From contig CM020620.1 of NCBI GenBank assembly GCA_009829735.1, positions 23,286,020 through 23,350,019 of the forward strand: 64,000 bases of DNA. Direction: 5' to 3'. Below, one piece after another: positions 23,352-34,367 of the stretch. Source of the stretch: Pyropia yezoensis. Lineage: Eukaryota; Rhodophyta; Bangiophyceae; Bangiales; Bangiaceae. A program made the translations under genes and the position numbers. How positions within the stretch are numbered: position 1 is the stretch's first letter; each line of letters starts with the position of its first letter. Under the pieces are notes generated by a model, which saw only the letters and a program-made list of their open reading frames with translations, did not search any database and was not told the DNA's origin.

Positions 23352-24360
23352 AGGGGAAAACAACTTCTTCAGTCCCCTGGATCGCCCCCCTCCTCAAGAG
23401 GAGGCTATCGTCTCCGACGAAGAATCGCATCTCCGCCAAGGCGTCCGGCTCATCCCTGTGCGACGTGCAGAAGGCATCTTCAGCCTGGGTCCTCACCACT
23501 ACGTCCACCGTCATTGATAAGTACTTCTAGTTCCCTGCCGCTTCGGGGTTCAACTCGTGCCCCGAGCGCGCGGCTACTCCGGCCTGTCCAATACTCCTTG
23601 GATCATAACGGACACACACTGCGGTCCAGTTTCTCACCAGGTCCTCTCAGGGGTGCTGCACGCATTCAGTCAGTGCGCGACGTCTCCACGCACCACGTTT
23701 GCATGCCCATCCACATGTGTCGTTTTCATAAGGGCCAGAAGTTCCTTGTCCTCAGGATCTCGTGTAGTGTACTAGACCCAATATGAACACCCAGGGGGCG
23801 TTGCGCTCCCGCTCAAAGATACTGTCCTTGAGGGTGATGGGGATAACAACTTGTTACGACCCCTATCACAGGCTCGAGCCCATCACCGATGAGTGAAGGT
23901 CCGCCGTCCTCCACCCGCCTAGTTGGCGATGGCCCTACGCCAAAGCTGAATCCAACCCGAGTGGGTCACCCGGGGACAATTCTCTCACCTTGTAATGTTC
24001 CCTTTGAGTGTACCACCCGGTGGCCGAAATGCCAACCACCGGTCCGAGGAGAACCCTCAGGGTGAACACCCGACTTCGTCGGGGTGGCATACCGCCCGCA
24101 CCGATACCCACGGCCCTGCTGGCTGGAGTGCCTCTAGCACCCCCGCGACCCCAGGAGCACCCTGTGCCTGGCCAGTACTCCAAGGCGCCGGAGTAAAGAC
24201 GTCACCGGAGAGTTCAAGTCCAAGTTGGACTTACTACTAAGCAAACTATCCCTAACTTGGGGAATATTGACCCAACTGCATGGGGAGAAACGGGTCAGAC
24301 TAGCTGCCTGCCGTCTCTTGTACGGCACGTAATTCCTTCTACCTGGGGTCATTACTGCCA
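23352..24360 (-). mobile_element. D': inverted relative of D
   Basis: Read on the minus strand from 24360 it gives an LTR start (TGTGGCAGTAATGACC, about 145 bases), a gag start, an integrase fragment and an RNase H-end fragment. The order and junctions are the same as in D (15230-17123). It diverges from D more than a recent duplicate would and lacks most of the LTR and leader. Two independent copies of the same scrambled layout point to an amplified non-autonomous family rather than a single local rearrangement. Confidence 0.7.
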
Positions 24361-26420
24361 CACGTCCCCCCCCTCGCCCCTCTCGCCCCCCCCAAAAACG
24401 TCATCTGGGTTGGGGAGGAGGATGTGGGCGGGCGCACCGGGCCCCCCCCTTGCCCCGCCACGCGAGTTGGAGGGGGGGGGGGGGGGGGCGCCCCGCCCCC
24501 CCCCCTTGCCCCGCCACGCGAGTGGGGGGGGGGGGGGACAGTTTGACTAGGCCCCTTTCTAGTTACATTCGCCGGGAGTAGCAACGCCTGTCGTCTGGCC
24601 CCCGCCACCGCCGCCGACGTTGCCGACTGGTCGCCGCCCTCCCCCCCCCTACGGTCGATCCCGCCGCAGCCGCCGCCGTCGGCCGGCCGCTGGCCCTCCG
24701 CCGCTGCTCCTCCCCCCACCGTCGGGTCGCGGCTGCCCCCGCCACCGCCCGCTGGTTGCTGACCCCCCCCCTCCCCCGTCGCGGCCGTGGCGTGGCGTGG
24801 CGTGGCTGCGCTGGTGGCCGGCGAGACGACGGTCGCGTTTGGTGTTCTTTGCGGTGGCGGATGCAAGTGAGGCTGGCCGTGGCCGGGTTGGCGGGGGGGT
24901 GCTGCCCGGCGGGGCGGGATGTCCCTCTCCCGTCAGCCCCCACCGCGGTAGCTGTCGCCGGGTAGACCCAACCGGCCGCTGCACGTCACAGTAGCGGCGG
25001 GCGGTCCCGCCCGCCCGGCAGGCGCGCGCCAACGGTGTTGCCGCGGTCAGCGGCACTGCCCGCCCCGCCCATCCGCACCCGCGGGTTAGCGCCCGCCGCC
25101 GACCCCGCCGCTGCTTCCCTCGCGACAGCGTCGGCTGCGGCATCGCAGTTGCCGTCGCCGTGGCCGGCAGTGACGGAAAGGCGGCGGCGGCGGCGGCGGC
25201 TGCGGCATCGGCGGTGGCCGCCTCGGCCGTGGCCGACGCGCCCCCCGCCGCCGCGTCGGGCCGCCGCCGTCGGGCGTGGGCGGCGCCGGCGCCGTGCCGC
25301 CGGCGGGCACCAACGCGGCAGGCGCCGCCGCGCACGACGGCGGCGGCAGCGGCGGCGGCGAGCGGATGGTCATCGGTGACACGTGGCAGGGTTGGGAAAT
25401 GGAGAGGGGGACCTTACCCCCGCCGCCCGCCGTCACCCCCCCCTTCCCCCCGCCCACCACGCCTGCCGATCCCCCTGGCACGCGCCGCACTGCCGCTACC
25501 ACCGCCGCGCGACCACCGCCGGAGACCACCACCACAGCGGCGCCGGCCCACCACTGTGCCACGTCGCACACCAACCAAAAAATAAACGGGAGAAAGACGG
25601 GTCGGCCCGTCCGTGGCGCACTCGCCAGCCACCCTCGCGCACGGCGGGGTGGCGCCGCCGACGGGAGGGCGCTCCCCCCCCCCCCCCCCCAACCCCAGAG
25701 GCGGCCGCCATCCCCCGCACCGCACGCGGCGGCTGGCAGCAACGGCGCTGCCCCGGCAGCCACGCAGGCGGCCGCCTCCCGTCCAGCCGCAGCCGCCCCC
25801 TTTCTGGCAGCAGCCGCGCCCCCCGCCCGGTAAGGGCAGACTCCTGCTCAGCCGCGTCGCCCCACCCCAGGCAATTACCGTCCACCCCCCCCGGCCGCAG
25901 CCGCCCCTGCCCCGGCAGCCGCCGCCGGCCCCCAGCCCCCACCCGGCATCAGTCGCCCTCCCTCGGCAGCAGGCGCCCCTCGCACGGCCGTACCTACCGC
26001 CCCCCAGGCTACAGCCGCCGCCCCTCCGGCCGCTGCTGCCCCCCTCGCCCGGCAGCGGCCGACCCCCGCCCAGCCGCGGCCGCGCTCCCCCAGGCAGCAG
26101 CCGCCGACCCCCACAGCACCTAACTGCTACCCACCCTCCTTTTCCCTGGAATGCATAAATACAGCCAAAGAACCTCACCACGCCCTCCAGCCCCCCAATT
26201 TGTGCGAGCGGCGTCGTGGGAAGGGGCGGGCGCGTCGTCGCTGAAGCGGGCGGGGTCCTCCCGGGGACAGGTGGCGTCATAGCGAAGACAGCCGGCGTCT
26301 TCAGGGGGCGGGTGAGCACCACAGCTGGGCGACCCCCAGTCCTCTCCCCCCTCTCCTGCAAGGCCGCCCGTCCCTCCCAAGCGCTCCGCGCACCACAAGG
26401 CCACCCCGACGAGGCCGCTG
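24361..26420. other. GC-rich low-complexity region, no gene supported
   Basis: At 24460-24540 two G-runs and a C-run flank a repeated block containing TTGCCCCGCCACGCGAG. The rest is Pro/Arg/Gly/Ala-coding in every frame, with many CCGCC and GGCAGCCGCC repeats. Frames over 200 codons exist on both strands, but none has a conserved motif. I treat them as chance frames in GC-rich DNA. Confidence 0.5.
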
Positions 26421-27624
26421 GACACCACCGACGGGACCCGAATCGTACCTCACGAGCCGAACCGAATCAACATGTGGCCAGGAGCAATTTGACATTTCAA
26501 ATACGTGGACCAATCAATTGGCATTAGCGTGACAAGATCGATGTCTGTCCCCCTGAGGAGCTTCGCTAATAGAATCCCATCATGACACTCTCGCAATTTT
26601 GTTCGGTGGGGTGCAATTGTGTGACGAGATCAATTACCAACCCTTCCAATTCACCATCGTCCTTCAAGGCCCACGGACGAACCTTTGCAGGGGGGTGGGC
26701 GGCGGGCAGGCTCGAATGGCGTCGTGTTTCCATCCAATGCACTCGGCGGACCCACCTTGGTTGCGCCCCCCGCCAAAGTCTCGCCCGTTGTGCTTAAGGG
26801 CGCGGAGTGCAATCGGGGCGCCACGCAGCGCTCATGCGCTCCCTTTGTGGTGGTTATCTGGGCGTAAGCCCACACCAACGTGGTACCTTATCCTCCTGAA
26901 AGAGACGGTGGGGAACCCGGGGTATAAACCCTGGAGTCAGAACCGCCGGAACGTAAAGCTCCACGCAAAGGTGGAAGCGTCCGGGACGGGGAACACGAGG
27001 GTAACGCAAGGTTGATTTTTTGTGAGGGGGAAGCAACGGGCACAGCCCCACGCGCAGATATCCCTCTTTGGCTCGCCGGTCCAGGGCCCGCTGTGGGACC
27101 TCGGAGTGCGGGCCAACACTCCTTACACTAAACACCCAATCAAAACACTCAGAACCCTCCAACACATCTCTCCACGCAAAACACGCTCAGTGGTGGGATC
27201 TCACTAAATCTCAGCCAGATTGGGACGGAAGTAGCCCGCCCTAGGTAACTTCCCTTCACTGGCCAGAAGGCCAATTCCAATCGGGCGGGCGCAATCGCTC
27301 TACCCGATATTATCTTATTTTTTCCCCCCCCATTTATGGGGTGATCCAGCGAGGATGACGTGGCGTGCCCCTCCCGAGGGAGGAGCGACCCCCCTCCTGC
27401 CCCCGATTGGTCAGGGGCAGAGGTCGCCACGATCCGCCTCCCCCTGAGGGGGGATGCCCCTAGTCCGAGGGGTGCGGTAAACCCCCACACCCTTGGTTCG
27501 ACGCGCCCCCGCGTCCACACCGGCACGCCGCCCCCATCAGCCGGTGCGCTTTGTCGCCCGCGCCCGCCGCTTCTGCCGACCATGCATCCCTTCTCCCTGC
27601 GCGTCCGTCCCTCTGGCGACGGCC
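26421..27624. other. Intergenic region upstream of the SMC6 pseudogene
   Basis: More balanced composition. The part nearest the gene has an inverted CCAAT box (ATTGG, 27406-27410) and a TGACGTGG element (27356-27363), which may be remains of its promoter. No other gene is evident. Confidence 0.35.
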
Positions 27625-30600
27625 ATGACGTCCAAGCGCCCCCGGTCGGTGTCGCCCGGCGATGACGACGACGAGGATGAGATTACGCCCGTGCGCTCCC
27701 GCGGCGCCGCCGCCCGTGCAACGGCGTCGGCCAGCAACGTGGATGAAGACCTGGCGCCAGTGCCACGCAAGCGGCGTGGTGCGCCCGAGGGCACTGGGGA
27801 TTTGGCTGGTGACGGGGGGGGGGCGGCAAGCAGGCATGCCGACGGCGACCTGTCACCCGAGGTGGACGACGCGGAAGTTGAATTGGAGATGGCGGATGCG
27901 GCCGACGACGGCGACGACGACGACGATGAGGAGGATGATGCGGTCCTCCCGCCTGTATCTGCGGCTCGACCACCCAAGAGCGCCTCTCGTGCCCGTGTGG
28001 CTGCCACGCAGGATGATTGGGACGACGACGACGACGAGGACTGCAATGAGGACCTGGACGGCAGCGAGGACGACAGCATGGCTGGGGTGGACTCGTCGAC
28101 AGTCGCGCAGCGCACTGCCGACGCGCTCGCGGCTCGCTTTGGCTCTGCGCAGGTTGGCATCCTGGACAAGGTGCGGGTGGAGAACTTCTTATGCCACGAT
28201 TGCTTTGAGTTTGAGTTTGGGCCCAACATCAACATCATCAATGGGCAAAACCGGGTCGGGCAAGTCGGCCATTGTGGCGGCCTGGCAGATTGGGCTGGGC
28301 GTCAAAGCTTACGAGACGGAGCGGGCGCGCAAGATTAGCGACCATATCATGCATGCCAAGGACTGGGCGCTCATCTCCATCCGCATTCGCAACCATGCTG
28401 CCGAGAACGGGGACATGGGCTTGTGTTTCCGCCCTGATATGTATGGCGATGCGGTGGTGGTGGAGCGCGAGATCACCAAAACGAGCACCGTGCTGACGTT
28501 TAAGAACGCGCGGGGCCACCGGGTGACCCCCGAGCAAACGGCTCGCGCCGAGCTGGACGCGATCCATGATACGTTCAACCTACAGGTGAGCAACCCGATT
28601 GCCATCTTAACGCAGCCGAAGAGAAAACAGTGTCTGCTGTCTGGCAAGGACGGTGCCATGTACGAATTTTTGCAGGAAGTTACGCCGCTGTCGGCTGCCC
28701 ACGAGGAGCTCTTGACGGCGCAGCAGTGCAGCGCAGACGTCCAGGAGTTTCTCAAGCAGAAGCGTGGCCTTCGCCCTGAGATTGAGAACCAACTTCAGGC
28801 ACTTGAGACTCGCTTCAACGAGGCCAAGGACATGAAGTCACCCGCCGCCCGTCCAGACGAGATCCACCGCAAGTTTGCCTGGTACATGGTGGCCGAGTAT
28901 GAGGCACAGTTGCAGGCCCGCTCGACCAGGGCAGACCATTTGCGATTGAGGTTGGCAAGCCTGGCGTCTCAACTGGAGAGCCGTAAGGCCAAGGCTGAAG
29001 ACGTTCGCGGACGGTTGTCGGTAGCCACTGACGCGTTTGATGACGCTGTTCGGAGGCACACAGACCTGCGCCGGGCGGCGTCTGCGGTGGAGGCGGACGT
29101 GAAGGCGAAAAAGTCTGAGCTGGCCCGCAAAGCCCGCGAAGTGGAAGCCGCTGCCCGTGGGGAGCGCAATGCTGAGGCAGCGCAGCAAAAGGCGGAGGCG
29201 TACAAGCAGCGGATCATCGAGCGGCACCTGTCGAGCTCGCGAGACAAGGCCGGGTTGCAGTCTCGGTTTGATATGGCTCGCGCGGAAGCCGAGGGCACCC
29301 GCATCCGCCTCGATGCGTTGACCGAGGCCAAAGCCACTGCTGACCACGAATGGCGAGAGCTCGATCGGAAACGTGGGGAGCTGGTGCGTGATCGGTCGGC
29401 CCGGGATGCAGACTACCGCGCGGCCGAGGCCGACTTTCGGGCCTCTCTTGGAGCGCGCAGAACGAGGTGTCCAAGTGGGGGCCGTACATAACGGACCTAA
29501 TAGTGCAGATTAACAATGCGACTCGCCAGCGTCGCTTCCATGCCCGGCCCGTTGGTCCAATGGGCTCCGCCATCTCCGTGCTCGACCGCCGGTGGGCGCG
29601 AGCCATCCAAGTGTGCGTTGGGCTCGGCACCCTGATCACGTTTCTGGTGCTCGCCTAGCATGACGAGAAGGTGCTGCGGGAGATTGGTCGTAACCTCTCC
29701 GCGTGCGGTGGGCGCCCCATGCACCTCAACATTGCCATCGCAGGGATCAAAAAGTCCCGCTACGTCGTCACGCCGGCGAGAAGCCCAATGTCAACTTTCG
29801 GACGATGCTGGATATGGTGTCCGTGACGCACAACGCTGCGTACAACGCGCTTGTGGACTTTGCTCGCATTGAGAGACAGGTGGTCGTTGAGGATCCTGCG
29901 GAGCACCGCCGCGTCGGCTACGCGCCCACCAACAATTTGGAGCAGGCGTGGACGCCCGATGCGTCTCGCGCTCATGTGGCGTCTCGCGCGGAAGTATTCC
30001 GCTCTGATTCATCCAACACGCCGGTGCTACGGGGGGTGTACATGGCGTCGACCATCGCGGCGTCCAAGGCGGCGCCTGCCGAAGCAGCAGCGGCCATGGA
30101 GGCATCCCGCAACCGATTCCTCGCCAACGAGACGCAGTTGTCGACGGCGGCGAAGGCCAAGTTCACCGCCAAGGCCAACGTTGATGCCGCCGCACGAGCT
30201 CCGATGGCCCTGAGGCGGTCGGTGCAGCAGCCGGAGGACGCGCTTCACCAGACGACTGTGGCGCTGGACTCACCCGTCAACGATAAGGAAATTGAGCGTT
30301 GTCGAGACGAGGTGACTGAGGCCCGCCAGCGGCACGCGGTGACGTAAGCGGCGATTGAGGAGCTAGGGGAGGCGGCTGCCGCGGCTGAGGCTCGCTACAT
30401 TGCCGAGAAGAAGACAGTCCATGGAGCCGGCGAAGCTAAGCAAGCTGCTCACGCAGCATTGAACGAGTTTTTGGCAGATCTCAAGCGCTGTGAGGTCAAG
30501 CACAAGGCCGTGGCGGCGGATCATACCACAGCTTCGGCCCGGAGCACGGCGCTTGACAAGGAAGTAGAGAATATGATGGCGGATTTTGCCAAGGAGACGG

Positions 30601-31310
30601 CCATGGCAAAGACGATCTGCCCTGAGCGGGTGGACACAGCGGGCGTCTCGTCACGGCATCTCGAGGCGGAGATCAAGTGGTGTCAAAAGCGGCTTGATGC
30701 GGAGCAGCAGCGCCGCGAAAATCGCACACTCGAGGAAATCGAGGCGGAATTTGTGTCTGCACAGAAGCGCAAGGCCATTAACGACGCGACGCAGCGCAGC
30801 GTCAGGGACGTGGCTGCGTCCATTGCGAACGGGGTGGTCTTTCGACGCAAGCAGCTGTCCAAGCTCTCCCACTTCCTCCGCCTTCTCGCGGGCCACTACG
30901 TTTCTGAGTTCATGCGCATCCGCGGTCACAAGGGGAAGCTCAAGTTTGACACCAAATCCCGGAGCCTTCAGTTCCGGGACTGCATGGCGAGCCACAAAAA
31001 GACCGACGGCGGCCTTTACAAGACGACCGACCCCCGCTCCCTGTCTGTCGGCGAGCGCAGCTACACAACGCTGTGCTTTATGCTCGCGCTGGGCTAGTCG
31101 ATGGTCCTCCCGGTCCGCATCATCGACGCGTTTGACGTCACCATGGACGAGGCCAACCGCCACGCCGCGTACAATACGCTATTGGACTTTGCCAAGGCGC
31201 GGCTGAGTGACTGACAGCTCATCTTCATCACCCCGCTGACGCTACCGGCGGTGACGCCGGGGCCGTCAGTCGTAATCCAGCGGCTGAAACCGCCAGGCCG
31301 GCGGCAGTAG
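27625..31310 (+). pseudogene. SMC6: SMC6-like chromosome maintenance ATPase, pseudogene
   Basis: SMC6 pairs with SMC5 in a nuclear complex that resolves recombination intermediates and stalled forks. ATG at 27625 opens an acidic N-terminal extension of about 170 residues. Then come the Walker A (GKTGSGKSAIVAA, about 28244-28282), the Q-loop context (NPIAILTQPKRKQ), long coiled coils, a hinge motif (RPVGPMGSAI, near 29550), and the ABC signature (SLSVGERSYTTLCFMLAL, near 31038-31090). A Walker B-like IIDAFDVTMDEANR and the C-terminal LIFITP follow. The frame shifts at the Walker A (near 28245), near 29457 and near 29770. In-frame stops lie at 29656, 30345, 31095 and 31212. Walker B has Ala where the catalytic Glu should be. 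No introns are seen. I call it a young pseudogene, possibly a duplicate; local assembly error alone would not explain the Glu loss. Confidence 0.9.
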
Positions 31311-32320
31311 GCCTCGGCGGTTGGGGAGGGGGGCCGCCTGTGCCGACGGTGCTTGCGCGTGGGGGGGGGTTGTCGTCAGGCCCAAAAAGGACGGCTTGTG
31401 GGGGTGGGGAGGTGGTCGGTCGGGGCGGACGGTATTCCTGGGGCTAACGTCCATTGCCGCTCGTGGGGAGTCGCGGCCGGGCGGGCAGGCGCGAGGCCGT
31501 CCCGCCCACACCGTCTGCCCTGCCTGCCCTGCCGCGGCGGCGGCGTGCCTGTCTGCTGCCCCGTCTGTCTGTTCTACTTGGGGAGGCAATCGTTTTGTGG
31601 GGTTTGATTCTCTTCATTTTTCCTCTCTTCCTCCTGCGTTTGCTCTCCAGTAGGCGTCGTCGGTGTGTCTGCGCCTAGGTGCGTCGCTCACCGTCTTGTG
31701 GGGGCGAGAGGGGGTGCTGCTCTACGCCCGAGTACGTGTCATCGGTGTGGCGGCGCCAGGCTGCGTCACTGACCTATGCCTGCGGGAGCGGGGGGCTGCG
31801 GCGGTGCTTTCTGTCCGCCGGCGGACGCCGCCTCGCCGTAGCCGGCTACGGGCTGGGTTGGTGACGGTCGCCGGGGATGGGGTGGGGTGCTGCGGCGGTG
31901 CCGTTCGTCCGCCGGCGGGCGCCGCCGCGCCCGCCGGATCGTGTGTGCAGCTACGTGTCGACGCCCTCACGCGCCTCCAACGAGTTGGCGCCGTCGGTGT
32001 GGCTGCGCAAGGCCGCGTCGGTGACGGTCGGCTGGGGGTGGGGGGTGCTGCGGCGGTGCCGTCCGTCGGCTGTCGCCGCCGCGTCGCGGCGGAGGTACGC
32101 GGAGTTAACTAGCCGTTGGCGTATGGTGGGTGCTGATGAAGACACCGTCGCGCGCGCGGCAGCTCCATGTCACCAAGGCATGCCTGACTTTTAGGCCGAT
32201 GATGAGGGATGCGCCGCAGAGTTACGAGGGCGGAGCGAGCCAAATGACCAAGTTGCTGGAGATGGCAGCTTGCTTCGCGACGGCTGGATGAAGTTGTCAC
32301 CCAGTTAACGGGGTGCCTTT
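31311..32320. other. Non-coding; degenerate GC-rich repeats at 31650-32090
   Basis: Three or more imperfect copies of a block like CGGTGTGGCTGCGCAAGGC, followed by GGGGTGCTGCGGCGGTGCC, occur near 31650, 31742 and 31990. Frames are open on both strands without motifs. No gene is supported. Confidence 0.45.
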
Positions 32321-34053
32321 TTGAGCAACGAGCGCCGCAGGCGCAAGCGTCAGACACCTACGATTTCTATTGTCGATCGCGTTGAGCTGGAGCCGTTGGC
32401 GTGCTCTTCCAGTGCGGTCAACTCCAGCGTGGATCTGTGTTCCGCTCAGCGACGATGCTCTGTGCACGGCGGTACGCAGTGCGGACTGTGGACGCTACGT
32501 GGTCCAGTATGTAGCTGGTCTGACGATGCAGTCCGGCTCTCCCGGATTGCTACGATCCGTACTACTGCATGGCTTCCTGCCTACGAAGTGTACGTTCGAG
32601 CTCTGCCTTCCATCTCCCGAGGTGTTTATCTCTCCCGAGCGGACGCGCTCCGTTCCGTGCAGTACGTCATCGAATCTCACCTAGCCAGCGGCGGAACTTT
32701 AGACACTTCATCGTCATGGAGCTCGTTCCGCACGCTGCACAGTGGAGCCGATCGGTCCGAGGCGCGCATGGAGACGGTGCTTCAAGCTGCTGCGTCGTCC
32801 AACCGACAAAGTCGCAAGCAAGTTGACAAGGGTTACGTTGTGGTGTTCGAGCGTCGGTCGCCCCATCGTGATCCCGTGTTTGTCGCCGCGGTGAGCGCCG
32901 TGCTTCGCCGCCGATGCGTTCGTGCCGTGGCGGACTTCAGGCACAAAGAGTCATCGATCGCAAAGGACGGGTGGGGCCATCTGCACGGGGCAATCGGCGC
33001 CGGTGCGCTCAATCATGTCCGCAGTATCAGCGAACTGCAGCGGCCGGACGGCACCTCACGGGCAACAAGGCCGACTGTGGCCTGGGGAAAGACGCAAATG
33101 CACCTCCTTCCCGCCAAGCAGCAGCTGCGCTACGAGCGACGCGTGGCCCTCGACTCTCCGACGAGGGCGCACCACTTCTTTTGGACGAAGACAGCGTCCG
33201 GATCTTGTGCCGATGGGACTACGTCCTTGGTAGCGCAACTGCAGGCGTGTGGCGGTACCGCCACTGTGATGGAACTGTCAAGCGTCTACAATGCCACACA
33301 ACCAGGTACTGGGATGCACGACGGGGTGGCCGCGACGAGGATGACGCGTCCGAAGAAAACGACAGCGGCATCTTTTATGACAACGAGAACGTCGAGTACG
33401 AAGGGTGTTACAGCCCTCTGGAGACGGACCCTGTCAAGGCGGAAGAGCTGATGGCGATGTCGCGCTCTTTTTCAGAGAACGAAGATGGGACGGGCGCGAC
33501 TCGCATCCTCTCCGTCGCCTTCGATGTGGCATCAATCCTGCAGCGGCCAATCAACGAAGGGGTGAAGCCTGGCCTGTCGGCGTCTGAAGTTGGAGCGGTT
33601 GTGCGCGCCGTTCTGACGTTCGCCGCGGACGGCGGAACTATCAAGCGCAAGGAGGTGACCGCATACACGGCCACTATCTCGTATGAGCACAGTGAATACG
33701 GTCGGACGGACCTGGCTGCAATCGCGTATGTCTTCTCCTGTGAGAAGAGGGTGGACAAGGCTATCCACGCAGAGAAACGGAGCGCAGTGGGTTCGCTCAC
33801 CCGGACGAGCTTTACTGTGCCAGTCATCCCCGCTGACGGGCCCGGGAGCAGCGAGCACGATCGGCGGACCGTGGTGCCGGTACTGATGGACCCTGAGATC
33901 CAGGTGTGCGGTACGTCTGATACGGTCGCAATCAATGGTTGGCACGCTTTCCATGATGCCAATCCTTTGATGATAACACGCCTTGCAAGATGCCTCTCGC
34001 ATTGCAGTAATGCGTGTGTGGTGTATGCCTCGTATGCGGCCGCGGCCTTGTGA
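32321..34053 (+). CDS. Unrecognised ORFs (two overlapping frames)
   Basis: Two long frames overlap here (32321-33451 and 32914-34053). The second looks more protein-like in its later part: an acidic stretch near 33340-33400 (RDEDDASEENDSG), then mixed sequence with normal hydrophobic spacing (VAAFDVASILQ-like, GLSASEVGAVVRAVLTFAADGG). The more credible coding path may move from the first to the second, implying an intron or a break, but I cannot place the join. I recognise no family. It could belong with the next ORF in one large gene or transposon. Confidence 0.35.
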
Positions 34054-34367
34054 TGTAGTGGTCCGAATGTGGACCCCATCCTGACAGCCATCGTCTAATT
34101 TCCCTGCTCACATCTGTAAGAATACATCTGTGCCCTTGATTTTGGTCTCGCGTCTTGCAGCTGACTTCTCCATGCTGCAGTGGGTCCACGCATTGACCGG
34201 CGGGAGCGATGAGTGGCGTTGTGCACAGCGCTCGGCGTGCAAGCTGGCAGAGTACTTGCACCCGTGGGCACATTTGGTGCGCCGGGAGAACAGGTCGTCG
34301 GCCGTCCTTGGCGGTCAATAGGAACTGGCCATCTTGATGCTGGCCTGCCGGGCGGCGTGCTCCGAAG
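34054..34367. other. Short gap between the unknown ORFs
   Basis: It contains a possible short intron: CATCT/GTAAGA near 34118 and TCTCGCGTCTTGCAG ending at 34160. That would allow the two flanking ORFs to be exons of one gene, but frame compatibility is not established. Confidence 0.25.

Noticed and set aside
24560-26360. Several 140-315-codon frames on both strands
   Set aside because: All are Pro/Arg/Ala/Gly repeats in very GC-rich DNA, overlap each other on both strands and show no motif.
29656-31214. Stop-codon reassignment or read-through to explain the stops in the SMC6 frame
   Set aside because: TAG, TAA and TGA all occur, frame changes accompany them, and the Walker B Glu is lost. 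Other frames in the window end normally at all three stops. Pseudogenisation is simpler.
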